DNA from: Oscillospiraceae bacterium
GTDB lineage: Bacteria; Bacillota; Clostridia; Oscillospirales; Ruminococcaceae
Assembly (NCBI GenBank): GCA_015067025.1
Contig: SVNC01000004.1
Location: 1-64,000, forward strand
Direction: 5' to 3'
DNA length: 64,000 nucleotides
The notes under the pieces were generated by a model. It was not told the origin of the DNA. It made no database searches and worked only from the letters and a program-made list of their open reading frames with translations. This document shows, in pieces, positions 59,250 to 64,000 of this stretch. How positions within the stretch are numbered: position 1 is the stretch's first letter; the number at the start of each line of letters is the position of its first letter. Position numbers and translations under genes: made by a program.

Positions 59250-60941
59250 TCACATTCCCATCATCTCACTGATCAGCCGCTCGAACTCATCATCTTCCTC
59301 AGAAGACTCAGTCTGCTGCCTTTCAGCATAAGGGTTCTTACTGCTGCCGTCGAAGCTTTCGTTGAAAAGCTGATCGTTATCAGTTTCAACTCTGTAGCTT
59401 TCAATTTCGACATTGCTCTGTCTTAAATTTTCTGCAAGCTCGTTTGCTCTGGTTTCAAAAAGCTGCTTTGCCGCGTCGGTTTCGGTCAGGATCTCAACTG
59501 AAAGCTTTCCGCTTTCGCTTACCATCTTTACTGTGATCTTACCTAAGCTTTCGGGATTAAGCACTACTGTAAAGGTCTGCTTTCCTGTAGCGGAAGAAGT
59601 TCTTTCGCTGATAAGCTGATAAACTTCGTTTACCGTCATTCTTACAGGTACTTCGCTTTCTCTGTCCACGCCTTCGGTTCTTTCAAACTGTACGTCATTT
59701 TTCATAATGCCGCCGTCTGTAAGCTCCTGCTTTACAGTTACCTTCTGCTCTGTTTCAAGGTCGCTGTCGGACTTTGTCTTGCTTATGCTCTTTGCAAGCT
59801 GTAAGGCTTCCTCACTCTTTTCCGAAATCTTCTTGCCTGCCTGTGCAAAGGGGCGTTCAAATTCCACCATCTCCTCGGCAGCTTCATCAGCTGTCGCTGA
59901 ATCCTTTTCAGTAGCTGTGAAATCCTTCTCAGTTACCGTTATTTCTTCTGCCATGGGCTTTAGTGTAACCTGTTCGCTTTCCGTTGTCACGATCTCTTCA
60001 GCGGGCTTTGTCATCTGAGGCTTTTGTGTTGCCGCATCATCCGTCTTTACCGCTTCTGTTTTTGTCGTAACCTCTGCCACGTCATTTTCAGCAGTCTTTA
60101 TAACGCTCTTGTTATCCTTCGCTACCACATTGGTGTCTGCTACCATATCAGTATCTGTTTCCGCGTTGGTATCTGCATGGATTTCAGTTTCCTGTACCGT
60201 TTCAGTCGGCACCTTTGCTTCTGCGTTCTCTGCTTCTGTAATAACCTGTCTGTCGGTTACTTCAGTTACTACTGCTTCCTTTTCAGTTGCTGTAATTACT
60301 TCAGATGTTGTAACAACCTCTGTCGTTCCCTCAACCTCAGGTACTGTCACAGCTTCGGGCTGTGCGGTAACTTCAGTTTCTGTCACAACTTCAGACGCCG
60401 TCATATCTTCAGAAATCGTCATTGTTGTTGCGGTCACCATAGTTTTCGCAGACGTTATTTCAAATCCCTCTTCAGCTTCTTCGGTTTCAGTTTCCTTGAC
60501 CTGCTCTGTTACATCTTCGATTGCTGTCATAAGCTCATTTTCGGCTGATAACTGCATATCCGAAACCATACCTTCGAGTGCCTGAAGCTTGTCGGTGCTA
60601 AAACACATAAGCTCTGATAACTCTGCGTTTGAACCGCTTAAAAGCATTGCAATAAGCTCGCTTTGTGCATAGCCGGCATTTTTCATCATCAGTTCCTTAT
60701 GTAAAAGATTCATCTGCTCGGGAAGAACTGCCGTCTGTACGCCGTTTTCTGTCACAGTCATCTGCGTGTCCACCTCTGACTGCATTACAGCAGCTTCAGC
60801 TACTACAGTTTCCTTTGCGTTCATCATATTACCTAAAGTACCGCTAAAATCGCTTGCCGTGCCGTTTGCGATGTCGGTTGCGGCAGCAGTGCCCGTATAA
60901 CCCGTGGGAGTTATTGCAGGCATTGCTGCGTTTATTGTCAT
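59250..60941 (-). CDS. fliK: Flagellar hook-length control protein FliK
   Basis: FliK is the exported ruler that stops hook growth. The 563-residue protein has a long, low-complexity N-terminal and middle region rich in Thr, Glu, Val and Ala (about 100-390), and a conserved C-terminal domain with TFTVVLNPESLGKITVKMVSESGKLSVEI near residue 455, the Flg_hook signature. I chose ATG 60941 because AAGGAGG lies 10 bases upstream. The middle region is of the variable type expected in this family. Confidence 0.93.
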   Translation of the reverse strand: MTINAAMPAITPTGYTGTAAATDIANGTASDFSGTLGNMMNAKETVVAEAAVMQSEVDTQMTVTENGVQTAVLPEQMNLLHKELMMKNAGYAQSELIAMLLSGSNAELSELMCFSTDKLQALEGMVSDMQLSAENELMTAIEDVTEQVKETETEEAEEGFEITSAKTMVTATTMTISEDMTASEVVTETEVTAQPEAVTVPEVEGTTEVVTTSEVITATEKEAVVTEVTDRQVITEAENAEAKVPTETVQETEIHADTNAETDTDMVADTNVVAKDNKSVIKTAENDVAEVTTKTEAVKTDDAATQKPQMTKPAEEIVTTESEQVTLKPMAEEITVTEKDFTATEKDSATADEAAEEMVEFERPFAQAGKKISEKSEEALQLAKSISKTKSDSDLETEQKVTVKQELTDGGIMKNDVQFERTEGVDRESEVPVRMTVNEVYQLISERTSSATGKQTFTVVLNPESLGKITVKMVSESGKLSVEILTETDAAKQLFETRANELAENLRQSNVEIESYRVETDNDQLFNESFDGSSKNPYAERQQTESSEEDDEFERLISEMMGM

Positions 60942-61052
60942 ACTCTCTACACCTCCTTTCAAGGAAAAATTATATTAAATCGCTGTTAAGCGTATTTAAA
61001 CTAAGCTCTTAAAAAAGGGCGCAATTATAGCATATAACACCCTCTTTTATAC

Positions 61053-61081
61053 ATTTTACCATAAATCAGACAAAAAGTCAA
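61053..61081 (-). promoter_or_regulatory. Internal promoter upstream of fliK
   Basis: Minus strand TTGACT, 17-base spacer, TAAAAT in the 150-base gap between fliJ and fliK, with a second possible -10 (ATGCTATAAT) 30 bases on. It would allow the fliK-flgD-flgE segment to be expressed apart from fliG-J. Confidence 0.7.
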
Positions 61082-61091
61082 ATATTTTAGG

Positions 61092-61535
61092 CTAATTTTC
61101 ACGAAAAGTTCCATTTGAAACAAATTCTTCAATAAATAACTCGGATTCCTTCTGCTCCTCGTACTTATATTGCTCGATCTGTTTTTCCTCAAGCTTTTCG
61201 ATCTTTGACACCTCTTTAGTGGCGTCGACCACCTTCTGAAGCTGGTGCTGAATCTCCTCATCCTTTGCCGCCATCTCCGCTTTTATGCGGTACATATCCT
61301 GCTGCAAGGACGCTATGTAACGCTTATGCAGGGAAACTCTCATTACGTTAGTGCCCGACGTCATAAGCTCTTCAAGCTTTTCTATCGCCTGCTCATATTC
61401 AAGCTCCTTCGCTTCAAGAGCCTTCTGCATATCCGAATATTCGGCTCTCAATCTGCCAAGGGTGTTTTTTTCGCTGTCTAAAATCTGTTCGTTGTATTTT
61501 TTCAGCGACTCTAAGGTAAATTTGAATTTTTTCAT
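61092..61535 (-). CDS. fliJ: Flagellar export chaperone FliJ
   Basis: FliJ is a coiled-coil stalk of the export ATPase. The 147-residue protein is almost all helical with heptad patterning: FKFTLESLKKYNEQILDSEKNTLGRLRAEYSDM at the N-terminus, as in the family, and KEVSKIEKLEEKQIEQYKYEEQKESELFIEEF at the C-terminus. It starts 6 bases after the fliI stop and is followed by the gap with the internal promoter. Confidence 0.88.
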   Translation of the reverse strand: MKKFKFTLESLKKYNEQILDSEKNTLGRLRAEYSDMQKALEAKELEYEQAIEKLEELMTSGTNVMRVSLHKRYIASLQQDMYRIKAEMAAKDEEIQHQLQKVVDATKEVSKIEKLEEKQIEQYKYEEQKESELFIEEFVSNGTFREN

Positions 61536-61541
61536 AGGCTA

Positions 61542-62846
61542 TTATGATACCGCTTCTTTGAGCATTCTTATGGTATCCTCCATATCAAAGGATTCGGTTC
61601 GTCCCTGAGTTAAAAATCCATTTATCTTGTCTATCTTCTTTATCGCTTCATCAAGTGCGGGGTTTGTTCCTTTTTTATATGCACCGATGGCAATAAGGTC
61701 AGCATTATTCGTGTACATTGACAGCAGGTTTCTGAGCTTGCCTGCCGCTGCCTGATGTTCCTTGTCGGCAATTATCGACATAAGACGGGAGATACTGGGG
61801 AGTATGTCAATAGCGGGATAGTGGTTCTGTGCCGCTATCTTACGGCTTAATACGATATGTCCGTCTATGATACCACGTACTGTATCCGAAATAGGCTCGT
61901 TGGTATCGTCACCCTCGACCAGTACCGCATAAATGCCTGTGATACTTCCCTTTTCAAAGCAACCTGCCCTTTCAAGGAGTTTAGGCATTGCCGCATAAAT
62001 CGACGGCGTATAGCCTCTTGCTATAGGCGGCTCACCCGTGGATAGTCCTACCTCACGCTGTGCCATAGCAAAACGGGTGAGGTTATCCATCATAAGCAGT
62101 ACGTCCTTACCCTGAGAACAGAAATATTCTGCAATGGCAGTAGCCGTCATAGGACATTTGTTTCTCATCATAGCCGGCTGGTCTGAGGTAGCAACGACTA
62201 CTACTGATCTTGCCATACCCTCTTCGCCCAGATCGTTTTCGATAAATTCTCTTACTTCTCGTCCACGTTCTCCCACAAGGGCGATTACGTTAAGGTCAGC
62301 CTTGACCTTTCGTGCAATCATTCCCATAAGGGTGGACTTACCAACACCCGAGCCTGCAAAAATGCCCATACGCTGTCCCTTGCCTATTGTAAGCAGTCCG
62401 TCGATGGCTTTTACTCCAAGCTCGATAGGTTCTGCTATCTTAGGTCTTGCAAGGGGATTTACAGGTACGCCTGCAATAGGCACGCTATCGGTATATTCTA
62501 TCGGTGGACCTCCGTCAAGGGGATTGCCTATGGCGTCAATTATTCTGCCGATAAGCTTGTTGCCCGCCTTTACCATCAGCTTGTCACCGGTGTTATCTAC
62601 TATACTGCCCGGTCCTATACCTTCAATATCGGTATAAGGCATCAGCAGTACCCTGTGGTCACTGAAGCCTACCACCTCTGCAAAAATGTGGCTTTGCATA
62701 TCCTTTGAATAGATACGGCATACATCACCCATATTGCAGACAGGTCCGCTCGACTCAATGGTAAGCCCTACGATTTTTTCAATTTTACCCATATACCGAT
62801 AGATATCGGCAGTCTTAAGTTCATTTCTAAATCCTTTGAGATCCAT
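61542..62846 (-). CDS. fliI: Flagellum-specific export ATPase FliI
   Basis: FliI is the hexameric ATPase of the export machine. The 434-residue protein has Walker A AGSGVGKST near residue 167, VGERGREVREFIEND, Walker B LLMMDNLTRFAMAQREVGLSTGEPP, and the C-terminal substrate domain with LLSMYTNNADLIAIGAYKKGTNPALDEAI. It follows fliH by 32 bases. Confidence 0.97.
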   Translation of the reverse strand: MDLKGFRNELKTADIYRYMGKIEKIVGLTIESSGPVCNMGDVCRIYSKDMQSHIFAEVVGFSDHRVLLMPYTDIEGIGPGSIVDNTGDKLMVKAGNKLIGRIIDAIGNPLDGGPPIEYTDSVPIAGVPVNPLARPKIAEPIELGVKAIDGLLTIGKGQRMGIFAGSGVGKSTLMGMIARKVKADLNVIALVGERGREVREFIENDLGEEGMARSVVVVATSDQPAMMRNKCPMTATAIAEYFCSQGKDVLLMMDNLTRFAMAQREVGLSTGEPPIARGYTPSIYAAMPKLLERAGCFEKGSITGIYAVLVEGDDTNEPISDTVRGIIDGHIVLSRKIAAQNHYPAIDILPSISRLMSIIADKEHQAAAGKLRNLLSMYTNNADLIAIGAYKKGTNPALDEAIKKIDKINGFLTQGRTESFDMEDTIRMLKEAVS

Positions 62847-62878
62847 TAAAAGCCGCTTTCCTTTCGGTAGCTTAACGT

Positions 62879-63880
62879 TTATTCTTCTTTCGCGGTTTCA
62901 TTATCCGCAGGTACGTCAGCCGACGGAACACTCTCGTCAGTTACTTCCTGCTGTACAACCTGTTCCTCGGTCTGTGTCTCTTCCGTCTTTTTTCTTCTTC
63001 CGGAAGGAGCTCTGCGGTACTTGCCCTTACCAAGCTCTTCGATCATCTTGAGCTGGGTCATAATTCCTGCATCGGTTATTTCACTGCCGTTATCGATGAT
63101 GACCGTGCCGCTGGGTGCATCTTTAAGCACCTCGATCTCCACAGTCTTTACATTGGTAAGCAATTTTCTGAAAAATTCAGCATCAGCAGGCATTTCTTCG
63201 CAGATATCCGTTTTCGCAAGGCTTATCTTCACAAACTCACTGCCACGGAAGGCTTTTCCTGCCTCTTTAACCGTCTTTTTCACTATCGCCTTGTCCTTCT
63301 GGGCAAGACTGTTTAACGTAATACGGTTTACGATCTCCATAACCGTATCGAAAATTTCGCTTTCATATTCATCGTAAAGCTCAGCTCTTTCAGCCACTAT
63401 CTGCTCAGAAATGCCCTTTAATTCAAGGAGCATATCCTTGCACTTCATAAGACCTTTTTTATAGCCGTCGTCATGACCTTTTGCGAAGCCATCCTCCTGA
63501 GCCTTTGCAAATATCTCCTCCGCCTGCTTTTTAGCCTGCTCAGCGTACTGTGCCGCTTGCTGTTCGGTGGTACGGAAGATATTCTCAGCCTTTTGTTTAG
63601 CTTCTGCTAAAGCCTTTTCGCCCTCTTCACGATAAAATTCCTTTATTCGCTCTATTTCAGCGTCGATTATCTGCTCTTTTTCAGCCTGAGCCTGCATAGC
63701 CGCCGCTTTTTCAGCCGCAACCGCCGTGTTTTCCTCCGCCTCAGACCGCTCGTCTGTCCTGCCGGGCAGACTGCCCTTGTGGGCTATGGTATTATCTATG
63801 ACAACCGTTCCGCTGCTCTGGGAATTGTTTGTCACAGGATAACCGGCAAAGCCTCTCGGAGCTTTATATATTCCTGCCAA
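62879..63880 (-). CDS. fliH: Flagellar assembly protein FliH
   Basis: FliH regulates and docks the FliI ATPase. The 333-residue protein has a variable N-terminus, a long charged coiled coil rich in Ala, Glu, Lys and Gln (about 45-150), and a C-terminal domain with VMEIVNRITLNSLAQKDKAIVKKTVKEAGKAF and NVKTVEIEVLKDAPSGTVIIDNGSEITDAGIMTQLKMIEE, matching the FliH/V-ATPase E-like domain. The start is TTG at 63880, the only start in the frame after a stop. A Pro/Glu-rich tail extends the C-terminus. Confidence 0.92.
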   Translation of the reverse strand: MAGIYKAPRGFAGYPVTNNSQSSGTVVIDNTIAHKGSLPGRTDERSEAEENTAVAAEKAAAMQAQAEKEQIIDAEIERIKEFYREEGEKALAEAKQKAENIFRTTEQQAAQYAEQAKKQAEEIFAKAQEDGFAKGHDDGYKKGLMKCKDMLLELKGISEQIVAERAELYDEYESEIFDTVMEIVNRITLNSLAQKDKAIVKKTVKEAGKAFRGSEFVKISLAKTDICEEMPADAEFFRKLLTNVKTVEIEVLKDAPSGTVIIDNGSEITDAGIMTQLKMIEELGKGKYRRAPSGRRKKTEETQTEEQVVQQEVTDESVPSADVPADNETAKEE

Positions 63881-63948
63881 AGCAGTTTCCTCGCTTTCGC
63901 CAAAGTATAATTCCTGTCAGATGCAGGCAACGTACGCCTGCTTTTTCT

Positions 63949-64000
63949 TTAAGCAATAACCTCGTCTTCCTTACCACCCTTGGAGATAACAAGCACGCCC
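63949..64000 (-). CDS. fliG: FliG C-terminus, cut by the right edge
   Basis: The minus strand carries the last 16 codons of an open frame ending GVLVISKGGKEDEVIA before TAA, resembling the FliG C-terminus (..ARGGEDEVIV). The position just upstream of fliH is where fliG lies in Firmicutes. The remainder, along with the expected flgB, flgC, fliE and fliF, is outside the window. Confidence 0.8.
   Translation of the reverse strand, partial: GVLVISKGGKEDEVIA

Noticed and set aside
60024-60585. Long plus-strand ORFs opposite fliK
   Set aside because: They mirror the low-complexity Thr/Glu/Val region of fliK, and the two frames overlap each other.

Overview
The window reads as one chromosomal segment of a moderately low-GC Gram-positive anaerobe, most likely a flagellated member of the Ruminococcus/Oscillospiraceae group. 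Signs are the SCIFF peptide/maturase pair, an NhaC antiporter, a T-box leader on an aspS-gatCAB operon, Thr-rich TTTTKAPET linkers on surface glycan proteins, a GH127 arabinofuranosidase, a CE2-type esterase, and a Clostridia-style fla/che operon with fliY, flbD, cheC and cheD. I see no rRNA, tRNA, CRISPR array, transposase or prophage.

Layout, left to right. 0-7 kb (minus): nrdR, a TIM-barrel isomerase-like gene, a YfhO-type membrane protein, and secD-secF. 7-10 kb: a divergent AraC regulator/GH127 pair whose promoters share one -10 box. 10-12 kb: the SCIFF ranthipeptide precursor (missing from the ORF track) and its radical SAM maturase. 12-15.5 kb: mnmE and a divergent SecA-like ATPase. 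15.6-22 kb (plus): glmU, a membrane-anchored alpha/beta hydrolase, a CE2-like lipoprotein esterase, and a YjbR/NUDIX/D-2-hydroxyacid dehydrogenase operon. 22-29 kb (minus): an NhaC/SGNH hydrolase/fibronectin-III secreted protein operon and a membrane protein that displays a CBM2-like domain. 29-34.7 kb (minus): T-box-aspS-gatC-gatA-gatB. 34.8-36.5 kb (plus): a CobU-like P-loop protein and pilT. 36.6-38.3 kb: a degenerate-GGDEF/EAL phosphodiesterase. 38.6-64 kb (minus): a long flagellar operon that enters from the right edge as fliG and continues fliH-I-J-K, flgD, a flagellar operon protein, flgE, flbD, motA, motB, fliM, fliY, cheY, fliO-P-Q-R, flhB, flhA, the flagellar sigma factor, flgF, flgG, cheC, cheD, fapA and a secreted Ig-like/cysteine-hydrolase protein.

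The most unusual signal is the transamidation operon. GatB and GatC look normal, but GatA is about 90 residues short and lacks all three residues of the Ser-cisSer-Lys amidase triad (aligned as Asp19, a replaced GGSSGGS segment, and Ala110), although its frame is open. The operon sits behind a consensus promoter and a T-box whose specifier loop carries the overlapping codons GAA/AAC in GAAC, the two-tRNA arrangement described for Clostridium acetobutylicum. AspRS carries the DHGG sequence associated with non-discriminating enzymes. Together these suggest a tRNA-dependent amidotransferase that cannot use glutamine through its own GatA.

Other points of note are a surface CBM on a membrane protein with a long repeat-bearing cytosolic tail, a flagellar operon without local flhF, flhG, fliL, cheA, cheW or cheB but with internal promoters and RNA hairpins, and several families of intergenic hairpin repeats, one pair showing compensatory stem changes.
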